In this document: one piece after another, positions 1 to 6,779 of the stretch | Layout: every line of letters starts with the position of its first letter | Numbering within the stretch: the stretch's first letter is position 1 | Assembly: GCF_000716335.1 (NCBI RefSeq) | Contig: NZ_KL591041.1 | Coordinates: 2,421-12,590 of the forward strand | DNA length: 10,170 nucleotides | Source of the DNA: Streptomyces sp. NRRL S-118 | GTDB lineage: Bacteria; Actinomycetota; Actinomycetes; Streptomycetales; Streptomycetaceae | Direction: 5' to 3' | The notes under the pieces: generated by a model | The model's database searches: none | Seen by the model: only the letters and a program-made list of their open reading frames with translations | Told to the model about the DNA's origin: nothing | Program-made: the position numbers and the translations under genes

Positions 1-423
1 TGCAGCGTCGGCAGCGAGGGCACACACTCCGCACCCCACCCCTCCAGCGCCCCCTCTTCCTGGGCCCGGAGCATCCTGCGCCGCAACTCCGCAACGTTCC
101 CGCCCGCCTGAGCGAGGACCTCCCACAAGGCGTCACTCAGCGAAAACCCGTCATGCCGCGGCCGCGCCTCGACATGGCCCCGGCGCGCGTCCTTGCTCCT
201 CCTCTCGCCGCTCCCGTTCTAGGTCCCAGTCGCTGCGGGGGACTGAGCGCTTTGCGACATAGACAGGCTCTCGGAGTGCGGGCCCGCATACCCCCACAAC
301 CTCCCATCCGTCGAGGCCGAAGCGGTTAAGTGATACCTCGACAGGGCGCCACTCCTTCTCGCTCTTCCACCACTTCTCCTCAACTCGCACTCACGGGTAT
401 TCCCAGCGCTGAATGTCAGACAT
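1..423 (-). pseudogene. DUF4177-like small protein gene, nonsense codon plus frameshift, runs off window
   Basis: Reading leftward from ATG at 423, the sequence gives MSDIQRWEYP, then an in-frame TGA at 393-391, then VRVEEKWWKSEKEW in the same frame. The RWEY start and the later LNRFGLDGWEVVGV stretch resemble DUF4177-type small proteins of unknown function (W-E-Y at the start, then L-x-x-x-G-x-D-G-W-E-V-V). The TGA is one change from CGA, so a nonsense mutation is likely. GTG at 390 could restart translation, but it would lose the conserved start. This frame ends at 151 in a low-complexity tail. Another frame, open from 218 to base 1, reads convincingly (FSLSDALWEVLAQAGG, then NVAELRRRMLRAQEEG) but has no ATG or GTG start of its own. 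I infer one longer gene with a frameshift between about 151 and 218, perhaps at the CTC repeat at 197-205. The 3' end lies outside the window. Confidence 0.6.
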
Positions 424-458
424 GAGCATGTTATGCCCGCTTTAGTGGACCGTTCCAG

Positions 459-907
459 TCACCGATAGCCCCAAACCGCGCTGCCGTGGCTACGCGGTGC
501 TCTCGCGCTGACGCAGGGTCGGCGGTCGGTCGGGGTCGCGAGCATCCGCCGGACGGTCTCCGGGTGCCAGCGCTTCCCACGCTTGGGCCGGATGTTCTCG
601 GACTTGAGCACGGCGCAGATCTCACGGAAGGACAGGTGCTCCTCGTCCCGGAGCTGTCGGGCACGGGCGCGGCCGACCTGCTCCATCTCCTCTTCGGCAG
701 CTCCTTCTTGTGGGCCTGCCAGCCGTACGGCGGGGCGCCGTAGGCGTACTGCCCTTTCCCCTTGATGCGGCGGCCGCGGCGGAGCTTGGCCACGGTCATG
801 CCGCGGTCCAGCTGGGTGAATACGCCCATCATCTGGCGCATGGCGGTGCGCATCGGGTCCTCGGGGGCGTCGGGGAGGATCTCGCCCTGGCCCCCAAGCC
901 GACCCCG
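459..907 (-). pseudogene. Serine recombinase (resolvase family) C-terminal fragment, frameshifted
   Basis: Two minus-strand frames together give the second half of a resolvase-type serine recombinase. From about 897 to 697 one frame reads GGQGEILPDAPEDPMRTAMR, then QMMGVFTQLDRGMTVAKL and a Y-A-Y-G-A-P-P-Y-G-W stretch. This is the long helix and linker that follow the catalytic domain in recombinases of actinomycetes. From about 703 to 459 a different frame reads EEEMEQVGRARARQLRDEEH, then LSFREICAVL and RPKRGKRWHPETVRRMLA, the helix-turn-helix end of the same family. The frame changes near 700, where a few bases that would encode the usual linker seem to be missing. The N-terminal catalytic domain with its serine is absent: homology stops near 900, where a plus-strand reading frame begins. 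The fragment cannot be an active recombinase. Its sequence differs from the intact recombinase at 6780-7727, so it is not a copy of that gene. Confidence 0.8.
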
Positions 908-1236
908 AGGCATGGCGCATCGCCGTCAGCGAGGCCCGCGGGCCGCGGTGGTACACCTGCGACGGCGCCCTCACCGGTTTCCTCGCCGACGTCCTCAGCG
1001 GCCGCACCACGGTCCCCCAGTTCCCGGACAGCCTGCTCGACCACGGCGTCACCTTCACCCCGTCACCAAACCCGGCGAGCACCAGCACTCTCGAGCCGGA
1101 GCAGTCCACCACCAGCAAGCCCATCAACACCCAGGACGTGCGCGACTGGGCCCGGGCCAACGGCTACGACCTGCCCGACCACGGACGCATCCCGGCCGCA
1201 ATCCCCGCCGAGTGGAAGAAGGCCAACACTCCCTGA
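907..1236 (+). pseudogene. C-terminal part of a protein with an Lsr2-like DNA-binding domain, 5' end lost
   Basis: The plus frame through 913 (TGG) to TGA at 1234-1236 is open and reads WRIAVSEARGPRWYTCDGAL, then TGFLADVLSG and a Ser/Thr/Pro linker. It ends with INTQDVRDWARANGYDLPDH and GRIPAAIPAEW, at about 1123-1221. That last stretch matches the C-terminal DNA-binding domain of the nucleoid protein Lsr2 (I-R-x-W-A-x-x-N-G-Y, G-R-I-P), which binds the minor groove of AT-rich DNA. The 70 residues before it are not the Lsr2 dimerisation domain, and I do not recognise them. No ATG or GTG with a ribosome site starts the frame. It emerges directly from the recombinase fragment on the other strand, so the 5' end is probably deleted. 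Expression would need an unseen start inside the recombinase remnant. Confidence 0.65.
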
Positions 1237-1801
1237 CACACTCCCTCGACTCGGGCGCGCGGTCGAAGGGGCGCCCACGGCGCGAGAGCGACACCGGGAA
1301 GCCCGGTGAAAGATGTCCACCTGCCGCTGAGGTGGCCAAGCAATTCGCTGTGGGCACACGCGTACGAGCCCAGCTGCTTCCAGGGTTCGGTCCTGGTGTG
1401 TTCCTGTGGAGGACTGGCTGGTGTCGACTTCCCCATCTGATGCGCCTGGCGGCCGCGCTGACCGCCGCTCAGGAATCGAGGCCCGCAGCCAGTGGCGCCG
1501 CCCTCTTGGAAAGCCAGGGACCGTCAGTTCCTGCAGACTGGGGCACTGCCCCTTAAATTGGTGATGTTGCTGGCTGATGCGACACGAGGAGGAGCACGGA
1601 TTTCGCGCCGGGGGCGCACGCCGCAACCGCTCCGGATGCGGCACCGCCGGTTGGCGGGAAGCGGATCGCGCTGCTGATGTGTCTGGGCGACAGGGGCCCG
1701 CGATGACCCGGCCCGCATCCAGCTCTGCTGATCGGGCCGATTTGATGCCCGGTGAGACATCAATCCGCCGAGCCCTTCGGCAATCGCGGCGGCGTGGCCG
1801 C
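1237..1801. other. 565 bases without a recognisable gene
   Basis: Several long open frames cross this stretch on both strands, but they are rich in Arg, Pro and Ser, lack ribosome sites and show no motif I recognise. The base composition falls toward the right end, approaching the AT-richer cassette at 1802-3624. No tRNA, convincing terminator or insertion-sequence end was seen. It may be decayed coding DNA. Confidence 0.5.
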
Positions 1802-2176
1802 TTACCAGCCATAACCGAGGCCGGCACGAAACGGGACGGCAGCTGGATCGACAGGATTGGGGACGGATCTTGCAGAGATAGCAGAGTGAACAGTCACTCC
1901 GGCGTTGCTAAGCCAACGGAAGTCAGAGTCGACGCCCGCGGCATAGGTCCAGAAGGCATGATAGAGCGACGTCGAGTCTTCCGTAGCAGCTGAGGGAAAC
2001 CTTTGGGTGGCCGCCAGTCGCTCTACTTCCCTGGCGAATGTTTTCTGGTCCGCAAGCATTTCAACGACATTGAAGACTAGGTCTGAAATTCCTGCGCTAA
2101 AGATTTCAACCACAGCCGCATACGCCTCGTAGCCCACCTCTGCCGCCGGTGAATTTGCTGATCGCTTTGGCGCCAT
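1802..2176 (-). CDS. Small protein of unknown family, paralog of the gene just upstream
   Basis: This encodes 124 residues from ATG at 2176, preceded by AAAGGGG about nine bases upstream; longer in-frame starts lack such a site. I do not recognise the family. The middle is predicted helical (YAAVVEIFSAGISDLVFNVV) and is followed by F-x-x-E-V-x-x-L-A, then P-S-A-A-T-E-D and F-W. It aligns with the product of 2278-2676: both have a hydrophobic helix, F-R/A-x-x-V, L-A, Q-x-x-P-x-x-A-T-E-D, F-W, G-x-D and a later W. Both end in a Gly/aromatic-rich tail (here AGLGYGW). There is no signal peptide and no catalytic motif. It is the second gene of a tandem pair, 101 bases after the first, and probably cotranscribed with it. 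The SARP regulator at 2887 is divergent from the pair and may control it. Confidence 0.75.
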   Translation of the reverse strand: MAPKRSANSPAAEVGYEAYAAVVEIFSAGISDLVFNVVEMLADQKTFAREVERLAATQRFPSAATEDSTSLYHAFWTYAAGVDSDFRWLSNAGVTVHSAISARSVPNPVDPAAVPFRAGLGYGW

Positions 2177-2277
2177 GCCGCATTTCCCCTTTATTGAACA
2201 ATATCGCTTATTGTGCCACGGTGCCGCGGCTAGCCCGGAAAGGCCAGCCCGCGACACCGAGACAGACAGATCGTCAT

Positions 2278-2676
2278 TCAGGTGTGGAAGCCGATGCCGA
2301 AGGGAAGGGAGATTCCCCACCTGATCGAAGCATCCGTTGTGGCCGCAGGGCTATCCCCGTCGTCGGGCTTGAATTCCTGCACGTACGACCTAGACCGTTC
2401 AGGGATTGCCGAGGCGTTCCGCCACTTCAGCTCTCCATCGAGCCCGGTGCAGTGATTCCAGAACGAGGCGAAGGAGCGATCCATGTCCTCCGTGGCCTCT
2501 CGCGGCACGCCTTGGCGGTCCGCCAGGTACTGGACCTGTTCCCGAAATGTTGCCGGGTTCCTGAGCTTCTCCAGGATTTCGACCAGCAGGTCCTTGACTC
2601 CGTTGTTCACGATGTCGCATACCGTCTGATACTCGTCGGCTTCCGTTGTTGCTTGCAGGGGGGGTGCCGAAACCAT
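2278..2676 (-). CDS. Small protein of unknown family, first of a tandem paralogous pair
   Basis: This encodes 132 residues from ATG at 2676. An AAGGCGGG stretch lies upstream, with slightly long spacing. In-frame positions further upstream give an unconvincing N-terminus, so the MVSAPP start is preferred. After a short polar lead the protein is helical (YQTVCDIVNNGVKDLLVEIL), then F-R-E-Q-V-Q-Y-L-A, then Q-G-V-P-R-E-A-T-E-D and F-W-N-H. These are the blocks shared with the gene at 1802-2176. The C-terminus ends in GISLPFGIGFHT, a Gly/aromatic tail like that of its paralog. There is no signal peptide, membrane segment or recognised enzyme motif. The divergent SARP gene and two inverted repeats in the gap suggest local control. 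The function is unknown; a partner or effector of the regulated system is only a guess. Confidence 0.78.
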   Translation of the reverse strand: MVSAPPLQATTEADEYQTVCDIVNNGVKDLLVEILEKLRNPATFREQVQYLADRQGVPREATEDMDRSFASFWNHCTGLDGELKWRNASAIPERSRSYVQEFKPDDGDSPAATTDASIRWGISLPFGIGFHT

Positions 2677-2752
2677 GGTGTACCCGCCTTTCTGTGGTGG
2701 ACATGCATCAGTGGCTCCTTGCTCACCACTCATGGTTCTCATACTCCCCCGC

Positions 2753-2773
2753 GGGCATCGCATTGGTATGCCC
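2753..2773. promoter_or_regulatory. Inverted repeat in the divergent gap, possible operator
   Basis: The arms GGGCAT (2753-2758) and ATGCCC (2768-2773) are separated by nine bases, and the match extends outward if one base is bulged. It lies between the divergent small-protein gene and the SARP gene, where a regulator would be expected to bind. Chance occurrence in GC-rich DNA is possible. Confidence 0.3.
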
Positions 2774-2783
2774 CGCAGCGTTC

Positions 2784-2798
2784 AGCGGGCGTCCCGCT
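2784..2798. promoter_or_regulatory. Second inverted repeat in the divergent gap, possible operator
   Basis: AGCGGG and CCCGCT form perfect six-base arms around CGT, eleven bases beyond the previous inverted repeat and about 90-130 bases upstream of the SARP start. No confident -10/-35 pair was identified in either direction. Confidence 0.3.
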
Positions 2799-2886
2799 TA
2801 CGTCTCTCATCCGTCTCTACGACGTTTGTGCAGGCCAGAAGGCGTATCGGTCGGCCCGGCGTAGATGCACAGCAGGTGCGTGAGGC

Positions 2887-3624
2887 ATGTGTCGGTTGCA
2901 CAGTGGTGATGTGTCGAGGAACGCCGTGTGTCTCGAACTGCTGAGGCCCTTCGAAGTCACCAACGCCGGCTGTCGCATCTCCCTCCCCTTGGGAGCTCAG
3001 CGCCTGTTGGCGTTCCTTGCGATGCAGAACGATGGTGCTCACCGAGCCGCTGCCGGAGAACGGCTCTGGCCCGACTGCACCCCGTCCCGGGCTGCAGCTA
3101 ATCTCCGATCTGCCCTGTGCCAAGGCCGGCGCCTGGGCTGCGTGACGGCAATCGAATCAGCGGGTCCGCGCCTGATGCTCTCGCCCGCGGTCCGTGTCGA
3201 TTTGCATCGCATTTGGGTGTCAGCCCGTCAGGTGGTTGAAGGGGGACAACCGTTGCCCATCGACTGGGCAGACCTCGTCAGTGACTTGAGCCGGGAGCTG
3301 CTGCCTGGCTGGGCCGAAGACTGGTTGATCTGGGAACGAGATCGCTGGGACCAGATGCGCGTCTACGCCCTCGAGAGCCTAGCCCAGCAGTTTCAGGCGA
3401 AGGAGCAGTTCCTGCCTGCGCTCCAGGCGGCCCTCGCAGCCATGACTGTGGACCCCATACGGGAGACCGCGCATCGCATCGTGATAGAGGTGCATCTTGC
3501 GGAGGGCAATGTCGCCAGCGCGCTCCAGCGCTACCGCAACTATCGGGCCTTCCTGCGTCGGGAGCTCAACGTTGGGCCATCGCAGCAAATGAACCAGCTC
3601 GTAAAGGACCTGATGCCCACGTAG
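2887..3624 (+). CDS. SARP-family transcriptional regulator with BTAD domain
   Basis: This encodes 245 residues if started at ATG 2887. GTG at 2926 (VCLELLRPFEV) has a better-placed GAGGA five bases upstream and matches the usual start of the family's DNA-binding domain, so it may be the true start. Residues about 14-100 fit the winged-helix DNA-binding domain (LGAQRLLAFLAM, then LWPDCTPSRAAANLRSAL). Residues about 105-245 fit the helical BTAD domain (ELLPGWAEDWLIWERDRW, then AHRIVIEVHLAEGN and ALQRYRNYRAFLRREL). SARP proteins of actinomycetes bind direct heptamer repeats and activate nearby genes, often for secondary metabolites. This one is short, with no ATPase or TPR extension, and has no biosynthetic genes beside it. 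Its neighbour is the divergent pair of small paralogs, the most likely local target. The family is confident; the target is inference. Confidence 0.88.
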   Translation: MCRLHSGDVSRNAVCLELLRPFEVTNAGCRISLPLGAQRLLAFLAMQNDGAHRAAAGERLWPDCTPSRAAANLRSALCQGRRLGCVTAIESAGPRLMLSPAVRVDLHRIWVSARQVVEGGQPLPIDWADLVSDLSRELLPGWAEDWLIWERDRWDQMRVYALESLAQQFQAKEQFLPALQAALAAMTVDPIRETAHRIVIEVHLAEGNVASALQRYRNYRAFLRRELNVGPSQQMNQLVKDLMPT

Positions 3625-4032
3625 GTGCGGCGTCCTTCGAGTGCAATCTCTTCCAGGAGGGTCTTGAAGGTGAGCAACTTGAGTGCCGGGGATGCTGTGC
3701 GGTGCCGAACACCGGCCAGAAGGGGAGCGCCCGAAGACACGCTCACCGCCGTAAGTTGACCTGGCATGCCGACTGGCGGCGCAGGAACTTGGTCACCGCG
3801 TATGGGACTCCAACGAACCCCTCACTAACGCATCAGCGACAAAGTCTCAACGTCTCGGGGACGGCTTCAGAACGTCCTTGGACAAGAATCAACACTATCT
3901 ACGTTCCACCGCCTCTCTGACGGGCGGCTGAGCCCTCCCGGATCCGCCGCCGGATCGCACATCAATTCAGGGTGCGAAGCGAGTCGCATCCTCAAGTCGT
4001 CGCATAATTCCGAGGGAGCATTGGAGAGATAC
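3625..4032. other. Intergenic region between regulator and hydrolase
   Basis: No convincing gene is present. A minus-strand stretch at about 3625-3700 reads ALKLLTFKTLLEEIALEG, which looks gene-like but has no recognised family or start, so it may be a remnant. An inverted repeat, GATCCG (3941-3946) and CGGATC (3951-3956) around CCGC, lies about 75 bases before the hydrolase and could be part of its control region. TTGGAC at 3882 has no partner at proper spacing that I can defend as a promoter. Confidence 0.4.
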
Positions 4033-4794
4033 ATGTACTGGAAAATAGCTGAAGACATGGAAGTCGGCGATGCGGTAAGCATTCTCGCGATTTCTCATGT
4101 TTTCTACGAGGACAGCATGCGAACCGGGGGAAGCATCTCTTGGACCAACAAGAACCCGGGCAACATCGTGCGATCCGGTGAAGCGGAAAGCTACGGGGCA
4201 TACCGGGGAAAGTACAACTACCTGTTCGCCATCTTCCCTAGCGAAGAGGCAGGGTTCCAGGGCATACGAAAATTTTTGCGCCACCCTAACCGTCGCACGA
4301 AGACGATCCTGGGGATGATGAAAATCTATGCCCCTGCCGGGCATGGGTCGAATACTCCCGAGCAGTATGCTCAGGCAATAGTCGACGCCCTCGGCGGAGG
4401 AGTATCCACGAGCACGCGAGTCGATGATTTGAGCGATCAACAAATTACGAAATTTGCTGAGAAAATCAAACAAGTGGAGGGATGGGCAACGGGAGAGGAG
4501 TTCGGCCCAGATAACCTGCCGGAACACGTCCGCGAATGGCTGGAACAGTATCCCACTCGGGCGGAGCGCGCTGCGGCCGACCAGCCGTTTGCCAAAACAG
4601 GCGTGCCCAATTCAGAAGGGGTCAAGAACATTCAGAGGCGCCTCAATGATTTCGGGTGGACACCTCCTCTAGTCGTTGATGGGATATTCGGCGCAAAAAC
4701 CGAGGCGGCTGTGAAAAATTTTCAGCAAAAGAACGGCCTTGTGGCAGACGGAATCGTTGGCAACAAGACCTGGAGAAAACTAGTCGGCCTCTGA
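4033..4794 (+). CDS. Peptidoglycan hydrolase, lysozyme-like domain plus PG-binding domain
   Basis: This encodes 253 residues from ATG 4033. GGAGAG at 4023-4028 is well spaced for it, whereas TTG at 4021 has its purine run only two bases away. Residues about 10-155 resemble the phage-type lysozyme/muraminidase group carrying an N-x-N-P-G-N-I motif (NKNPGNI at 39-45). They then show F-P-S-E-E-A-G-F (68-75), T-I-L-G-M-M-K-I-Y-A-P (91-101) and Q-V-E-G-W (147-151). Glu26, in FYEDS before the NPGN motif, is a candidate catalytic acid; this is inferred. Residues about 196-253 are a PG_binding_1 domain (IQRRLNDFGW, VDGIFGAKTEAAVKNFQ, DGIVGNKTW). There is no signal peptide or membrane segment, so export would need a holin, a phage-like particle or lysis. 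No holin or structural gene is visible. Codons such as AAA, ATA, AAT and TTT are commoner than in the neighbours, suggesting transfer. Confidence 0.82.
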   Translation: MYWKIAEDMEVGDAVSILAISHVFYEDSMRTGGSISWTNKNPGNIVRSGEAESYGAYRGKYNYLFAIFPSEEAGFQGIRKFLRHPNRRTKTILGMMKIYAPAGHGSNTPEQYAQAIVDALGGGVSTSTRVDDLSDQQITKFAEKIKQVEGWATGEEFGPDNLPEHVREWLEQYPTRAERAAADQPFAKTGVPNSEGVKNIQRRLNDFGWTPPLVVDGIFGAKTEAAVKNFQQKNGLVADGIVGNKTWRKLVGL

Positions 4795-4795
4795 G

Positions 4796-5258
4796 CTCCG
4801 TCTCTGGGCATTGCCGGCCGACCGGGCGCCACAAGTCCTGAGGTAGAGCAGGGCTTTCGCGCCACGAGGTACAGCCTGCAGCACACCACCGTCATCGGTG
4901 AGGGTTCGCGGATGCGGACGTCCTCGATGGGCTTCGTGCCGTGACCGGATCAGAGCTCCGGCGGCGTGGTTCCGGCCGGAACCGGCCCCAAGTAGAAGCC
5001 GTGCAGCGGTTAACGGTGAGATTGATCGGAAGAACGGTGCCGCGCCGGCGATGTCCCGGGTCAGGACGTCGATGTCCTTATTGAGCTGCTGAACCTTCTT
5101 GTGGACGATGGCCCGCTGCGTGGCCCGGTTGTTCTGGTCCAGGGTGAGCGTGCGCAGCCGCTTGCGCAGCTCCTCCTGGGCGATCAGGTACGGGTTGCCG
5201 GAGATGATCGCCATGGCTTCCTCGTACGGAACGCTGGCGTCGTCGACTTCGTGCGGAC
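4796..5258 (-). pseudogene. Fragment resembling a large helicase-like protein of mobile elements, 5' end lost
   Basis: From about 5258 to 5040 the minus frame reads PHEVDDASVPYEEAMAIISG, then NPYLIAQEELRKRLRTLTLD, a basic helix and VQQLNKDIDVLTRDIAG. The pattern P-Y-E-E-A-x-A-I-x-S-G-N-P-Y-L followed by coiled coil resembles the segment after the motor domains in large helicase/methylase-like proteins of plasmids and phages (there typically E-A-K-A-x-A-T-G-N-P). This is recognition by pattern, not a search. Near 5040 the reading moves to another frame (TVLPINLTVN), and beyond that all frames look degraded, though one stays open to 4780. ATG at 5214 lies inside the motif, so it is not the original start. 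Upstream homology stops at about 5258, where the plus-strand pseudogene begins. The 3' end lies beside the hydrolase gene. Confidence 0.5.
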
Positions 5259-6692
5259 TACGGCTCGCAGCAGATGACGCAGCACCTCGACGCCGTCCAG
5301 GGGGCCGTCAACGCCTGGGGCGGCGCGCTGCCGGCCGACCCGGGCCATCCCGTACGCCGTCAGCTCGCCTTCCCTCTGGCCTCTCTCCTGTACGACTCCC
5401 GGCGCCTACAGGACCAGGTGCAAGCCACGCTCACCGCGGTCCAGGCAGAACAGGCCGCCGTACGCGACCAGGCGGCAGCCGCCGCGGCGGCTGGCCCGGA
5501 GGCGAGTGCCGTGCCAGCCGCGACGGAGAACACTGCGGCGGCCCCCGAGACGCGGCGGGAGACCACAGAACCCGGTCGTCCCGACGTCCCGAAGTCCCGT
5601 AGTGCCGAGACAGCGCGGGAGGAGTTCCCGGCTGCACCGGCCACCCGGCCAGCACCGTGGCCCCCGAGGGGGATGGCCCGGCTCTGGACGTCGCTGTCAA
5701 GAGCATCCGCCGATCGCTGGAAGACGCTCCCCAGGCCAGCCAACCGGAACCTGCTGCGCAGTACCCCGGTGAGCTGCCGCTGTGGACCGGCACGGAGGCC
5801 TCCACCGCAGACACCGCGGTGACGGAACCTGCGACCGGACTGGTGGACATCCGCGCCGAGTTCCCGGCAGTCATTGAGGCCTTCACCGAGCACGTGCCAC
5901 CGGAGAACGGCACGGCGCAGGACCTGGTCGACGACCTCGGCGCCCACCTCGCCGCGCTGCAGCAGGCCCTCGCTGAGGCCGTCGCACCGGCCTCCCCATG
6001 GCGCACCGCCGTCCCTGGTCCATTCGGACGCTGCCGCTGCGGAGCCGGGTACGAAAATGCCCACGCCCGTCTCGCTGCAAGCCGATGCCGTCAACGCAGC
6101 CCTCCAGCGGGCCGATGCGCACGCCGCTGCGCTCCAGGACCTCCCGGAGTGGGAGAAGATCCAGACGGTGCGCGGTGCGGTCGGTCACCTGGTCCGCGTC
6201 ATGAGGGAGCGGGCCGGGGAGCACTTCAACCGCCTCATGGGCGACGACCGCGTCGGCAAGTTCTTCCGCAAGATCTCGATTCGCGCCTGTGAGAAGGTCG
6301 CCCAATGGGCGCAGGCGGCGGCGGACCGCCTCCGTCGGAGGGGCGAGGAGAAGGACTCCGCCTCACCGGCGGCCGGGGCGCTGTGCGACCTGGCGGATGC
6401 CGCTATCGCCTACAGCTCCCCCGCCGGGGGCCGCAGCGGGCCGCCGCCGGCGGGCCGGGACGCCGCGTCCACCACGGTGGACATTCCGGCGATGCGGCAG
6501 CTCGGAGAGGCGCTGTCCCCTCCCCTTCCGGATGCCAAGGACGGGCGAGGGCCGCGGGTCTCCCAAACGGCCGCGCGGGGCAGATCAACCACACGGCGCG
6601 GGGCGAAGCCGAGCGGCTCCGCTGAGCAGACTGGCCATCTGCGTCGCGGTGGCATCGACCAACTGCGGGGCCACAAGCCGACACAGCGCTAA
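5259..6692 (+). pseudogene. C-terminal part of a large helical protein of unknown function, two cancelling frameshifts
   Basis: The plus frame opens at about 5259 with DYGSQQMTQHLDAVQGAVNA, then GHPVRRQLAFPLASLLYDSR and a coiled coil (LQDQVQATLTAVQAEQAAV), then a long Ala/Pro/Glu linker. Near 5650 coding continues in a second frame (STVAPEGDGPALDVAVKSIR, later LVDIRAEFPAVIEAFTEHV and DLVDDLGAHLAALQQALAEA). Near 6000 it returns to the first frame (MPTPVSLQADAVNAALQRAD, EWEKIQTVRGAVGHLVRVM, KFFRKISIRACEKVAQWAQ). It ends at TAA 6690-6692. Spliced across the shifts it is about 475 residues, mostly helix and linker, as in the tails of large plasmid or integrative-element proteins. No catalytic motif is visible and I cannot name the family. 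ATG 5274 has no ribosome site, so the 5' part is probably missing. The two shifts cancel, so sequencing error must be excluded before calling it decayed. Confidence 0.55.
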
Positions 6693-6731
6693 CGGAGACG
6701 ATGAAGGTGTGGCTGTAGGACCCGGCCACCC

Positions 6732-6745
6732 GCCGACTCGTCGGC
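6732..6745. terminator. Short stem-loop between convergent genes
   Basis: GCCGAC and GTCGGC pair around TC in the 87-base gap between the plus-strand pseudogene end and the minus-strand recombinase end. There is no T-run, so its role as terminator is weakly supported. It could serve either strand. Confidence 0.25.
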
Positions 6746-6779
6746 ACACCCCCGGGGTAGCCAGCGGCGGCGCCGATGC

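Noticed and set aside
1063..1827. Long minus-strand open frame of 254 codons
   Set aside because: Its left part is opposite the Lsr2-like coding sequence, its composition is Arg/Pro/Ser-rich, and no motif or ribosome site is present.
3540..3767. Minus-strand frame containing ALKLLTFKTLLEEIALEG as a possible gene
   Set aside because: The gene-like part covers only about 75 bases, has no recognised family or ribosome site, and the rest overlaps the SARP 3' end as a shadow.
6403..6747. Minus-strand frame of 114 codons
   Set aside because: It lies opposite the better-supported plus-strand coding region and shows no protein-like pattern.
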